Origin: Pseudomonadota bacterium | GTDB lineage: Bacteria > Desulfobacterota > Desulfobulbia > Desulfobulbales > JAGXFP01 | DNA: 64,000 nt | Direction of reading: 5' to 3' | NCBI GenBank assembly: GCA_018814305.1 | Contig: JAHJAA010000020.1 | Span: 86,140 to 150,139, forward strand | In this document: piece after piece, positions 9,937 through 18,354 of the stretch | How positions within the stretch are numbered: position 1 is the first letter of the stretch | How the letters are laid out: each line of letters opens with the position of its first letter | Notes under the pieces: model-generated | Database searches by the model: none | The model's input: the letters and a program-made list of their open reading frames with translations, nothing else | What the model was told of the DNA's origin: nothing | Translations under genes and position numbers: made by a program

Positions 9937-10716
9937 ATGCATCGCACAAAAAAAATAACCGGCTGGCTGCTCCTTTTCGCCACCGCCTATCTCTTTTTCT
10001 TCGTGGCCGAAATACCAGCGGCGAGGGCTTGGTCCTACCTCTCCGGGAAGGGCTATATTAAGATGGATGGGATAAAATTTTCCTCCATTGAAGGGAGTTG
10101 GCTCAATGGCCGACTCAGCGGGGTTTCCTATAAGGGATTCGACCTGGGAGACCTTACCTGGAGGCTGCACACCTTGCCGCTTCTCCTTGGCAGGATCAAC
10201 CTTAATGTTGAAGACAAGTCACCGGTCGGCCAACTGACCGGGAAGGTGAGCATGCAACGAACCTCACTGATCATCCGTGATCTTTCAGGGACAGTGCATG
10301 CCAACCTGATGAAAAATTTTGCCCCGCTCAAGGGACTCGATATTACCGGTGATTTTGTGGCTAAAGGTTTGGGGGTTGCTCTACGGGAAGGAATTCCCGT
10401 GACAGGAGAAGGCCAGCTGGTCTGGCGGGAAGCTGGGATTGGCGCTCCCTATGAACTAAATCTGGGTGGCATCCAAGCTGAACTTTCCAGCGGCCGGGAT
10501 GAATTGGTGATCAAACTCACCGACCTGGGCGGGAATCTCGCAGCTTCAGGAACCTGTAACGTAAAACCGGACGGCACCTATATCCTGAATGGTTCTGCGG
10601 GCTCACGGGATGGCGGCAGCTCAAAATTATCCTCCTTTATTCAGGTTTTGGGCGAACCAGGCCCCGACGGAAGGATCAGAATATCCCACAAAGGCCAGTT
10701 ATCACCGTTGCTGTAA
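9937..10716 (+). CDS. gspN: Type II secretion protein GspN
   Basis: Accessory T2SS protein with an N-terminal membrane anchor (about residues 6-26, LLLFATAYLFFFVAEIPA) and a beta-rich periplasmic region resembling GspN (259 aa; motifs SSIEGSWLNGRLSGVSYKG and DLTWRL). Its exact role in secretion is unclear in the family and it is absent from many T2SSs. It starts 13 bp after gspM with GGGGA upstream. About 140 bp of non-coding DNA follow before gspG. Confidence 0.8.
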   Translation: MHRTKKITGWLLLFATAYLFFFVAEIPAARAWSYLSGKGYIKMDGIKFSSIEGSWLNGRLSGVSYKGFDLGDLTWRLHTLPLLLGRINLNVEDKSPVGQLTGKVSMQRTSLIIRDLSGTVHANLMKNFAPLKGLDITGDFVAKGLGVALREGIPVTGEGQLVWREAGIGAPYELNLGGIQAELSSGRDELVIKLTDLGGNLAASGTCNVKPDGTYILNGSAGSRDGGSSKLSSFIQVLGEPGPDGRIRISHKGQLSPLL

Positions 10717-10755
10717 CCTGTGTCATCTGCCGTTGCCACCGGACAATGTAAGGAC

Positions 10756-10786
10756 TTGATATTTATAAAAATGTATCGCATATATT
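10756..10786 (+). promoter_or_regulatory. Possible internal promoter before gspG
   Basis: TTGATA at 10756-10761 is followed by an AT-rich stretch and TATATT at 10781-10786 (19 bp spacer; CATATA at 10779 would give 17). It lies in the gap between gspN and gspG. A separate promoter would make sense because GspG is needed in far larger amounts than the platform proteins. Sequence-only guess. Confidence 0.3.
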
Positions 10787-10859
10787 ACGATAATGCCCAC
10801 GCATGTTGAACCGCTGGGGATTGACGATTTTTCAATTTATCAATCAGGATAAGAGAGCA

Positions 10860-11363
10860 ATGAAAGTGACTGACAAAGCATATTCCATGCTCCCCAAGGG
10901 AGCTGAGATCCACCGGAGATTAGGGTTTACTTGTATAAACAAGAGAGCTCAACTGGGCTTCACCTTGATCGAAATCATGGTGGTGGTGGTGATTTTGAGT
11001 ATCCTCGCCGCCTTTGTGGTCCCGAAGATCATGGACCGTCCCGACCAGGCCAGAGTAGTCAAGGCCCGGCAGGATATCCGGGTGATTGAAAACAGCCTGA
11101 AACTCTACCGCCTTGATAACCACGTGTACCCCAGCACCGATCAGGGACTTGAAGCCCTGGTCACCCGCCCCAGTGATGACCCCGAGCCCAAGAACTGGAA
11201 AGAAGGTGGCTATCTTGAACGGTTGCCCAAGGATCCCTGGGGAGGAGAATACTTCTTCTTGAATCCCGGTGAACATGGTTCCATCGATATTTTTTGTTAT
11301 GGGGCCGACACTCGGCCCGGCGGTGAGGGCATCAATGCAGATATCGGCAACTGGCAGGAATAA
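10860..11363 (+). CDS. gspG: Type II secretion major pseudopilin GspG
   Basis: Major pseudopilin forming the periplasmic pseudopilus. The prepilin site QLG|FTLIEIMVVVVILSILAA carries Glu at mature position 5. The C-terminal part has the calcium-loop region and PSTDQGLEALV plus DPWGGEYFFLNPG, hallmarks of GspG. The leader is unusually long: 33 residues from the chosen ATG at 10860, or 52 from the ATG at 10803; most GspG leaders are under 15. I chose 10860 because a GAGAG lies just upstream, but the start is uncertain. It stands after gspN rather than after gspF. Confidence 0.9.
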   Translation: MKVTDKAYSMLPKGAEIHRRLGFTCINKRAQLGFTLIEIMVVVVILSILAAFVVPKIMDRPDQARVVKARQDIRVIENSLKLYRLDNHVYPSTDQGLEALVTRPSDDPEPKNWKEGGYLERLPKDPWGGEYFFLNPGEHGSIDIFCYGADTRPGGEGINADIGNWQE

Positions 11364-11856
11364 TTATCGAGCTGGGTTCACCCTGCTGGAGATCCTGGTT
11401 GTCCTGGTTATCATCGGAATTATCCTGAGCTTCGCCGTCATCTCAGTTGACACCGAACCGGAAAAGCTGGGAATAGAGGGACGCCGGCTGGCCTCACTCC
11501 TTGACCTGGCGGCGGAAGAAGCAGTGATGAACTCCAAAGAATATCAGGTAAAGTTACAACCAGACGGCTACTCTTTCCGGCTATTTGCCGGCGGGCAATG
11601 GATGGAATCCGATGATGAACTGTTCAAGGCGCGAACCCTGCCGGAGGGATTTGTCCTTGATGCCACCCTTGAAGGGATGAAGGCAGATCTAAAAAGTGAG
11701 GGCGACGGCCCGGCCGGCGAGGTCCGGGGGGCGGTAATTTTCCTCCTGTCCAGCGGCGAAGCAACCCCATTTGAAATTTTTATCCGGACCCCCACCGGCC
11801 GCGAAGCCGAGATCAGCAATCTTGAGCAGGGAAAGATCCATTTCTCCCAACACTGA
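11335..11856 (+). CDS. gspH: Type II secretion minor pseudopilin GspH
   Basis: Minor pseudopilin at the tip-to-shaft transition. It carries the prepilin motif RAG|FTLLEILVVLVIIGIILS followed by a GspH globular domain (173 aa). I chose the ATG at 11335, with GAGGG seven bases upstream; it overlaps the gspG 3' end by 29 bp in another frame. A longer frame from a GTG at 11269 would give an implausible leader. This is the last T2SS gene; no gspO (prepilin peptidase) is in the window, so processing must rely on a peptidase encoded elsewhere. Confidence 0.85.
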   Translation: MQISATGRNNYRAGFTLLEILVVLVIIGIILSFAVISVDTEPEKLGIEGRRLASLLDLAAEEAVMNSKEYQVKLQPDGYSFRLFAGGQWMESDDELFKARTLPEGFVLDATLEGMKADLKSEGDGPAGEVRGAVIFLLSSGEATPFEIFIRTPTGREAEISNLEQGKIHFSQH

Positions 11857-11868
11857 TGACGCCATACC

Positions 11869-13206
11869 ATGAAAAAAATCCTTTTGATCAGCCCCGCCTA
11901 TCGCACCAAATTACTTGAAAATGTCCGGGTTCTGGCCCTGCCGCCGCTGAACCTGGGCTTGATTGCCGCCCATACCCCAGAGGATTTTGAGATCCAGATC
12001 CTGGATGAGGCCTTTGATGATATCGATTACAGCACCTCAGTGGATTTGGTCGGCATCACCTGTATGACCCCTCTGGCTCCCAGGGCATATGAGATCAGTG
12101 AAGGATTTCGTAAGCGGGGGATCCCGGTGGTTATCGGAGGTATTCATCCCTCGATGATGAGTGAAGAGGCCTCATGCTATGCCGATACCGTGGTGGTGGG
12201 AGAAGGCGAAGAGGTTTGGCCTCAGCTGCTCAGGGATTTCACCAACGGCTCCCTGAAGAAAATTTACCGGGCGGAACAACGACCGGACATCACCCACCTG
12301 CCCGCCCCCCGCCGGGATCTACTCAATAACAAATATTTCGTCCAGACCGTTCAGACCTCCCGGGGCTGCCCCCACAACTGCCGATTCTGCTCGGTCACCC
12401 AGTTCAACGGCGGCCAATACCGACTCCGAGAGATCGACCACGTCATCGACGAGATCAACTCCATCCCGGATAAACGAATTTTCATCATCGATGACAATAT
12501 CATCGGTTCAGGGAAAACCTCAATTGACCGAGCCTTCCGGCTCTTCGACCGACTTCAGGGATGCAACAAGGAATGGGGTGGCCAAACCTGTCTCAACATC
12601 GTGGAACATGACGGTCTACTCAAGGCCGCAGCCAAAAGCGGCGCCAAGGCCTTGCTCATCGGCTTCGAATCAATCCAGGAGGACACCCTGGCCTCCTTTA
12701 ATAAAAAGGTCAACATGCGCCCCACCACCAGAAATTTCAAAGAGGCGATTAAAAAGATCCATGACCACGGCATTGCCATTATCGGTGGTTTTATCTTCGG
12801 CACCGACTGCGACACCCCTGACACCTTCCAACGAACCCTTGATTTCATAATGGAGGCCGAGGTTGATGCCGTCCAGCTTTCCATCCAGACTCCGCTCCCT
12901 GGCACCGCCCTATACCGGCAACTGGCTGAGGAAAACCGACTGCTGCTCACCAACTATCCGGCGGACTGGGAGGCCTACAACGTCTTCGAACCGGTCTTTG
13001 CACCCAAGGGAATGAGCCCTGATGAACTCTATCAAGCGCTGATCGAGGCCTACCGAACCGTCTCCTCACCCTGGCCCTCCTTCAAACGGGGCCTTAAGAC
13101 CTTCATCAAAACCCGGAGTCTCTTCTCAACCGGCATCTCTTTCTTCTGGAATTATGACAGCTACAAGACGATCAGTTCATTCACCAACACCGGCCCCCGT
13201 TCCTGA
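11869..13206 (+). CDS. B12-binding domain radical SAM protein (first copy)
   Basis: Radical S-adenosylmethionine enzyme of unknown substrate. The 445 aa protein has an N-terminal cobalamin-binding Rossmann-like domain (about 1-140, with VVIGGIHPS and VVGEGEEVWP as in the family) and a radical SAM core with the [4Fe-4S] motif CPHNCRFC (Cys167, Cys171, Cys174). The C-terminal 100 residues resemble the extension common in such proteins (PLPGTALYRQL). It begins only 12 bp after gspH and so may be read from the T2SS transcript. It is followed by a second radical SAM protein and a KAS III-like enzyme, suggesting modification of an acyl or polyketide-like product; this is inference. Confidence 0.85.
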   Translation: MKKILLISPAYRTKLLENVRVLALPPLNLGLIAAHTPEDFEIQILDEAFDDIDYSTSVDLVGITCMTPLAPRAYEISEGFRKRGIPVVIGGIHPSMMSEEASCYADTVVVGEGEEVWPQLLRDFTNGSLKKIYRAEQRPDITHLPAPRRDLLNNKYFVQTVQTSRGCPHNCRFCSVTQFNGGQYRLREIDHVIDEINSIPDKRIFIIDDNIIGSGKTSIDRAFRLFDRLQGCNKEWGGQTCLNIVEHDGLLKAAAKSGAKALLIGFESIQEDTLASFNKKVNMRPTTRNFKEAIKKIHDHGIAIIGGFIFGTDCDTPDTFQRTLDFIMEAEVDAVQLSIQTPLPGTALYRQLAEENRLLLTNYPADWEAYNVFEPVFAPKGMSPDELYQALIEAYRTVSSPWPSFKRGLKTFIKTRSLFSTGISFFWNYDSYKTISSFTNTGPRS

Positions 13207-13353
13207 TTCCGAATCCGCCTGCCAGCCCCCTTCCTGTTTCCCCGCCGGCTATGATCTGGTATAATGCCGATTGAAAATGAGCGCGCTTCCAAACATATCC
13301 ACCTTTTTCATCGAAGAGTCCATTACCGCCGTGACCAAGGAAACCCTTTTCCC

Positions 13354-14652
13354 ATGAAAATCCTGTTGGTAAATCCACCCAACTGCGGTCGCAGTATCCC
13401 GGAAGAACGCTACGGCATCGATTCGATCAAACAGATCTTCCGGGGGGAACCCCTGGCTTTAGAGGCCCTGGCTGGGAACCTCATTGCAGACCACGAGGTG
13501 AAAATTCTCGACTTGAAGGCCGACCCGGGGGAACTTGCAGCAACTCTCGCCAACTTCCAACCAGAACTAGCCGGGATCACCGGAGTGACCTGTGAGGCCA
13601 ACACCGTGATCCAGCTGGCCCGAGAGATTAAACAATCGACCGGCGCCAGAATCGTGGTGGGCGGTATCCATGCCTCCAATGATCCGGATTTTTATAATCA
13701 CCCTGAAATCGATTATGTGGTGATCGGCCTGGGAAAACTCAGCTTTAGGGAATTGGTCATGGCCCTCACCCAGGGCACCGACCCAGGGGCCCTGGCAGGA
13801 ATCGGCGTCACCCGCCCCGGCAAACCACTGGGGTATACCCCGCGACCTTTCTGCCAAGCCGATCTGGCCGATGCCGTCCCGCCGGCCTACGACCTGGTCG
13901 CCCGATATCGGGAGTCCTATCGACTCAAATCCCTTAACCTGGACATGGGTTTCGTGGTCACTGCCTTTGGTTGCCCATTCAACTGCGACTTTTGTTGCAT
14001 TAAAGGTTTGACCGATGGACGTTATCTCACCCACTCCACCGAGGCTGTCCTGCGGGATATCGGGCTCCTGGGCGAGATCCCCGTGATTCGATTACTGGAT
14101 GCCAATACCTTCGGCAACCCTGACCATGCGGCCCGGCTCTGCGCCGCCATCGGAGGGGCCGGGATCAAAAAACAGTTTCTGGCCGATGTCCGCTCGGACA
14201 CCGTGGTCCGTTATCCTGAGTTGATGCAGCAATGGCATGCCATCGGCCTGCGAGCGGTAATCATCGGCTTTGAAGAGATCAGCGACGCGGGTCTTGCCAA
14301 AATGAACAAGTCTAACCAGGTGACAATGAATACCGAGGCCATCCGGATCCTTCACGAGATCGGCATCACCATCATCGGTGATTTTATCCTCTCCCCGGAT
14401 TACGTTCATGATGATTTTGCTCGCCTTGATGGGTATATTGCTGAAAATCGCGTTGATCTGCCGATGATCACAGTGATGACCCCACTGCCCGGAACAGCTC
14501 TCCATGCCAGAATCAAGGACAAAATCACAGTCCACGACCTGGACTATTACACCTTGACCAATGCGGTGACTCCCACCCGTATGGCCGAAGAGGAGTTCTA
14601 TCGGTGTTATGCCGAACTGATGAAAAAAGGACATGCCGGAGCCCGTTTGTGA
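13354..14652 (+). CDS. B12-binding domain radical SAM protein (second copy)
   Basis: Second member of the same superfamily (432 aa), clearly diverged from its neighbour. An N-terminal cobalamin-binding domain (ILLVNPPNCG, VVGGIHASNDPDF) precedes the cluster motif CPFNCDFC and a C-terminal PLPGTALHARI segment. The start at 13354 (MKILLVNPP) fits family N-termini; a frame extending to 13264 adds 30 residues of unlikely sequence. Substrate unknown. It lies 39 bp upstream of the KAS III-like gene on the same strand, so a shared transcript is likely. Confidence 0.83.
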   Translation: MKILLVNPPNCGRSIPEERYGIDSIKQIFRGEPLALEALAGNLIADHEVKILDLKADPGELAATLANFQPELAGITGVTCEANTVIQLAREIKQSTGARIVVGGIHASNDPDFYNHPEIDYVVIGLGKLSFRELVMALTQGTDPGALAGIGVTRPGKPLGYTPRPFCQADLADAVPPAYDLVARYRESYRLKSLNLDMGFVVTAFGCPFNCDFCCIKGLTDGRYLTHSTEAVLRDIGLLGEIPVIRLLDANTFGNPDHAARLCAAIGGAGIKKQFLADVRSDTVVRYPELMQQWHAIGLRAVIIGFEEISDAGLAKMNKSNQVTMNTEAIRILHEIGITIIGDFILSPDYVHDDFARLDGYIAENRVDLPMITVMTPLPGTALHARIKDKITVHDLDYYTLTNAVTPTRMAEEEFYRCYAELMKKGHAGARL

Positions 14653-14691
14653 TAGGATCAGAATCATTTTTTTACACCCACGAGGTTATCG

Positions 14692-15828
14692 TTGAACAAC
14701 GTTTTTATCCAAGATATCGCCAGTTTTCTCCCCAATGATCCGGTGGACAACAACCAGATGGAAGAGATCCTCGGCATGGTCAACCAGTTGCCCTCCCGGA
14801 CCCGGAAAATTATTCTCCGAAACAACCGGATCAAGACCCGCTACTATGCCATTGATCCGGCAACCGGCCAAACCACCCACACCAACGCCGAACTGGCCGC
14901 CGAGGCAGCCCGCAGACTAACACCCTCCGGCCCGATTTCCTGCCTCTGCTGCGGGACCGCAGCCCCGGACCTCTTGATGCCAGGACACGCCTCCATGGTC
15001 CATGCCGCCCTGGGCAATCCCCCGTGCGAGATCGTCAGCACTGCCGGAATCTGCCTGGCCGGGATCACCGCCTTAAAATACGGCGCCATGGCGGTAGCCC
15101 TGGGTCAACACGGGCAGGCCGTCAGTACCGGTTCAGAACAGGCCAGTTCTTTTATGCGGGCAAAATTCTGTGGCCCGGTAAACCCCGAACGGGCCGAAGC
15201 ACTGCCCCACCAACCGGCACTCTCCTTTGAAGCGGATTTTCTCCGCTGGATGCTCTCCGATGGGGCCGGGGCAGTCCTCCTGGGTAACACCCCCCGACCA
15301 GATCGCCTTAATCTCCGAATCGACTGGATCGAAATCGTTTCCCACGCCGATTCCATGGACACCTGCATGTATGCTGGTGGAGTTAAGGAAAAGGACGGAT
15401 CAATCAAGGCCTGGCGCGAATTTTCTTCACTCACCGAGGCCGCAGAACGTGGTGCCTTTCTGGTCAAACAGGATGCCAAGCTCTTAAACAGCCAGGTGGT
15501 CCCGGCCGTGGTCACCCGTTCCCTTCCAGGGATCATCAAAAAACACAACCTGCACCCGGAAGATGTCACCTGGTTTTTACCCCATTACTCTTCGGACTAT
15601 TTCCGAATGATTGTCCATGACCACCTTGCGGCCATTGATTTCGCTATCCCCCTTGATCGCTGGTTCACCAATCTGGAAGAAAAGGGTAATACCGGCTCGG
15701 CCTCGATCTATATCATTCTGGAAGAACTCTTCAAATCCGACCAACTGAACAAGGGAGACACCATCCTCTGCTTCATCCCCGAAAGCGGCCGCTTTTCCGT
15801 GGGCTATATCATGCTCACCGCAGTATAA
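14692..15828 (+). CDS. KAS III-like 3-oxoacyl-ACP synthase
   Basis: Thiolase-fold condensing enzyme of the FabH-like superfamily (378 aa). The catalytic triad is visible: Cys121 in TAGICLAG, His298 in LPHYSSDYF and Asn333 in KGNTGSASIY. The N-terminal region (IKTRYYAID, then THTNAELAA) matches a FabH-like subgroup found in uncharacterised clusters with BtrH-like proteins and dedicated acyl carrier proteins rather than housekeeping FabH. Start is a TTG with GAGG seven bases upstream. Expected to condense an acyl starter with an ACP-bound extender; the real substrates are unknown. Next genes: a conserved 148 aa protein and a BtrH-like protein. Confidence 0.82.
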   Translation: MNNVFIQDIASFLPNDPVDNNQMEEILGMVNQLPSRTRKIILRNNRIKTRYYAIDPATGQTTHTNAELAAEAARRLTPSGPISCLCCGTAAPDLLMPGHASMVHAALGNPPCEIVSTAGICLAGITALKYGAMAVALGQHGQAVSTGSEQASSFMRAKFCGPVNPERAEALPHQPALSFEADFLRWMLSDGAGAVLLGNTPRPDRLNLRIDWIEIVSHADSMDTCMYAGGVKEKDGSIKAWREFSSLTEAAERGAFLVKQDAKLLNSQVVPAVVTRSLPGIIKKHNLHPEDVTWFLPHYSSDYFRMIVHDHLAAIDFAIPLDRWFTNLEEKGNTGSASIYIILEELFKSDQLNKGDTILCFIPESGRFSVGYIMLTAV

Positions 15829-15966
15829 TTTTTTACGTGCAGCTTCCCTTTCTATATTTTTGAGATTACCGCTGCTGAACATAAAATAAACTGTTGATCC
15901 GAATAAATTCGACTGTTTTGATCACTTTAAACTTACGGTCCTTCTTTTCCCCAGGATTTTGAAACC

Positions 15967-16413
15967 ATGCGTGAACAGGACGTCCCCCAGGACGAAGGCA
16001 TCGCTGAAGGATTAAAAGAGGTTTGCTACGCTGTAAACCAGGAAGGGCGTTATGTGCTGGCGGCCAGCGCGGGCTGGGAACCGAAGAATATCACCAATTA
16101 CCAGGCCTGGGAGCAGATCGGAGAAAAGCTGGCCGATCTCCGTCGTGAGGTCCAGGCTGGACGGCTCAGCCCCCTGGCCTATCATATGGCCAGAAACCAG
16201 ATGGATCTTGCCCTCTTGGCGCAATACACCGGTTTTTTTCGCTGGCAGATCAAACGTCACCTGAAACCCAAGGTTTTTAAAAAGCTAAAAGACCCGCTCC
16301 TTAGGCAGTATGCCACCCTCTTCCGGCTCACCGTCGAACAGTTCCTGGATCCGGCCACCATCGACCATGACCGGATTCCCGGACAACCACAGCCGACCCC
16401 GGAAAAACCATGA
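15967..16413 (+). CDS. Conserved protein of unknown function in the KAS III/BtrH cluster
   Basis: A 148 aa soluble, helix-rich protein with no signal peptide or membrane segment. I do not recognise a named domain. Notable stretches are EVCYAVNQEGRYV, a SPLAYHMARNQMD segment and a basic patch (RWQIKRHLKPKVFKKL). Its stop overlaps the btrH-like start (ATGA), so the two are coupled. My impression is that similar small proteins accompany KAS III/BtrH pairs in other genomes, but I could not check this. It could be a scaffold or chaperone for the acyl enzymes. Confidence 0.7.
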   Translation: MREQDVPQDEGIAEGLKEVCYAVNQEGRYVLAASAGWEPKNITNYQAWEQIGEKLADLRREVQAGRLSPLAYHMARNQMDLALLAQYTGFFRWQIKRHLKPKVFKKLKDPLLRQYATLFRLTVEQFLDPATIDHDRIPGQPQPTPEKP

Positions 16414-17408
16414 AGATAACCTTCCGTCATCGCCAATCCGCCCACTGTGAAAGCGGGGTCACCGCCAATCTTCTGTCCCATTATGGGGAGGAGCTCAGCG
16501 AAGCCATGGCCTTTGGGATCGGGGCCGGAATTTTTTTCGCCTACCTTCCGTTCATTAAGTTAAACGACCTGCCCCTGACCACCTTCCGAAACATCACCGG
16601 GGGAATCTTGAAACGGACAATGAAGGCCATGGGCTGCCGTCTCGAAGCCCAAACCTTCCGGAATCCATCCCAGGGGATGGCGGCCCTTGACGAGAAGCTC
16701 GCCCAAGGGACTCCAGTGGGCCTTCAAACCGGGGCCTGGTGGCTACCGTATTTCCCCGAGGCCTACCGTTTTCATTTCAACATGCACAACCTGGTGGTCT
16801 ACGGGAAGGATGGCGATCGCTATATAATCAGCGATCCGGTCTTTTCAGAACCGGTTCTCTGCCTTGGGAGTGATCTCAGCAAGGCCCGTTTTGCCAAAGG
16901 AGCCCTGGCTCCAAAAGGTAAAATGTACTACTTGGTCGGCACGCCAAAACCGGAACGGCTTCCCTCGGCAGTGAAAAACGGGATCAAAACTGCCTGCCGA
17001 GCCATGCTCAAAACCCCACTCCCCATCGCCGGCACCCGCGGCATGCGTTTCCTGGCGAACAGACTTGAAAAATGGCCGGCAAAACTTGGTGAGGACAAGG
17101 CCATGCTTTACTTGGGCCAGCTGATTCGAATGCAGGAGGAGATCGGCACCGGCGGGGCCGGTTTCCGCTTTATCTACGCTGCTTTTCTTCAAGAGGCGGC
17201 CACGGTTCTCTCCGAAAACCGCCTGGCCAAACTTTCAGGAGACCTGACCGACATCGGGGATCACTGGCGAGAATTTGCGGTTCGAGCCGCCCGCAACTGC
17301 AAGGGAAGAGCTGGAACCGACGATTCATACCCGGCCATGGCCGCCATCATCCGGCAATGCGCCGATCGGGAGGAAGCCCTGTTTAAAGAACTGAGCCGGA
17401 TCGTATAG
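16410..17408 (+). CDS. BtrH-like protein (BtrH N-terminal domain plus DUF4872)
   Basis: 332 aa protein resembling BtrH, the acyltransferase of butirosin biosynthesis that moves an acyl group from a carrier protein to the aminoglycoside amine. The N-terminal domain has the papain-like set-up of the family: HCESGVTANLL with a Cys at residue 13, GIGAGIFFAYLPF, and later a His in FHFNMHNLVVYG and an Asp in IISDPVF. The C-terminal 130 residues correspond to DUF4872. Coupled to the preceding gene by ATGA. With KAS III upstream and an ACP at 26 kb, an acyl transfer from ACP is a reasonable inference; the acceptor is unknown. Confidence 0.8.
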   Translation: MKITFRHRQSAHCESGVTANLLSHYGEELSEAMAFGIGAGIFFAYLPFIKLNDLPLTTFRNITGGILKRTMKAMGCRLEAQTFRNPSQGMAALDEKLAQGTPVGLQTGAWWLPYFPEAYRFHFNMHNLVVYGKDGDRYIISDPVFSEPVLCLGSDLSKARFAKGALAPKGKMYYLVGTPKPERLPSAVKNGIKTACRAMLKTPLPIAGTRGMRFLANRLEKWPAKLGEDKAMLYLGQLIRMQEEIGTGGAGFRFIYAAFLQEAATVLSENRLAKLSGDLTDIGDHWREFAVRAARNCKGRAGTDDSYPAMAAIIRQCADREEALFKELSRIV

Positions 17409-17635
17409 TCGTTTGTATTATTCAATCCTGATTAAATAGATTACTGAAACCGCCCAGAATATCCATTGATGGAATCCTCTCCGTCAGGTAAAAAAAGTGT
17501 TAACCTCTCCCTCCATTCGTGTAAAATGGGAAAAAAGGGAACAACCAGTTTTTATAAACAAAACCAGCTTCTGGAGAAGAGAACCGGCAAATCCGGGATC
17601 TGCTCAAATGCGACGTAATGCAAAAGGTGAAAAAC

Positions 17636-18079
17636 ATGCGAAACATCTTCCTCTCTCTCATGCTCCTCTTCCTGGCAGGATGTGCAACGAAATTAACCCC
17701 GGCCGCCCAGCAGCTCACCATTATTTCTGAATATTCCCCCGACAAAGTCCAGCAATGCCTGAAAATCGGGGAAGTCACCGGTTATTCCCGGCATGGTTTT
17801 GGCAACGATGTTGGTATCGTCCAGGCAACGGTTTCCGCTAAAAATAAAGCCGGCGCCATTAATGGTTCCGATACCCTGGCCTTTACCAACAAAACCAGTA
17901 CCTTTAATAATGCTCAGGTCAGTGGATTTGTCTATAATTGCTCCCAAGCCCGCGGTCAATCAGGTCAAGTCGTAAACGCTAAACCGACCGACCCAAAGAC
18001 GGTTTACGGCAAAGCCCAGGCTTGTCAGGAAAAAGGCGGCGTTTGGGTTAACGATCAGTGTGTTTTAAAGGTCGACTAA
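17636..18079 (+). CDS. Small lipoprotein, DUF4156-like
   Basis: 147 aa predicted lipoprotein: a short hydrophobic signal ending in the lipobox LAGC, then a compact domain with KVQQCLKIGEVTG, which resembles the RcsF/DUF4156 type of envelope lipoprotein. Four further Cys residues could form disulfides (QQC, YNC, QACQEK, NDQC). The start at 17636 has AGGTG eight bases upstream and gives a proper signal; an ATG at 17618 would add six residues. Monocistronic by spacing. Function unknown. Confidence 0.72.
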   Translation: MRNIFLSLMLLFLAGCATKLTPAAQQLTIISEYSPDKVQQCLKIGEVTGYSRHGFGNDVGIVQATVSAKNKAGAINGSDTLAFTNKTSTFNNAQVSGFVYNCSQARGQSGQVVNAKPTDPKTVYGKAQACQEKGGVWVNDQCVLKVD

Positions 18080-18354
18080 GATCCGAAACCATCCCGCAGC
18101 AAAGGAACATCATTCACACTTACCACCAGCGCTGAAACAGTTGAGGGGATGGGTAGAGGCATTTTATTTTGGCCATAACCGTCCCCTCTTTGCTCTTTGT
18201 TCATTAGTCATTCTCTGTCGAGCCCGATTCCGAAAGATCTCATCCAGACGGAGTTAACGCCATGAGAAAACCCTGCGTCTTCCTTGTTTTCGATTTCCCC
18301 CTTTTGTGTGACGATCAAAGACTCTGGACCATTTCACATAAATGAAGAAAATCA

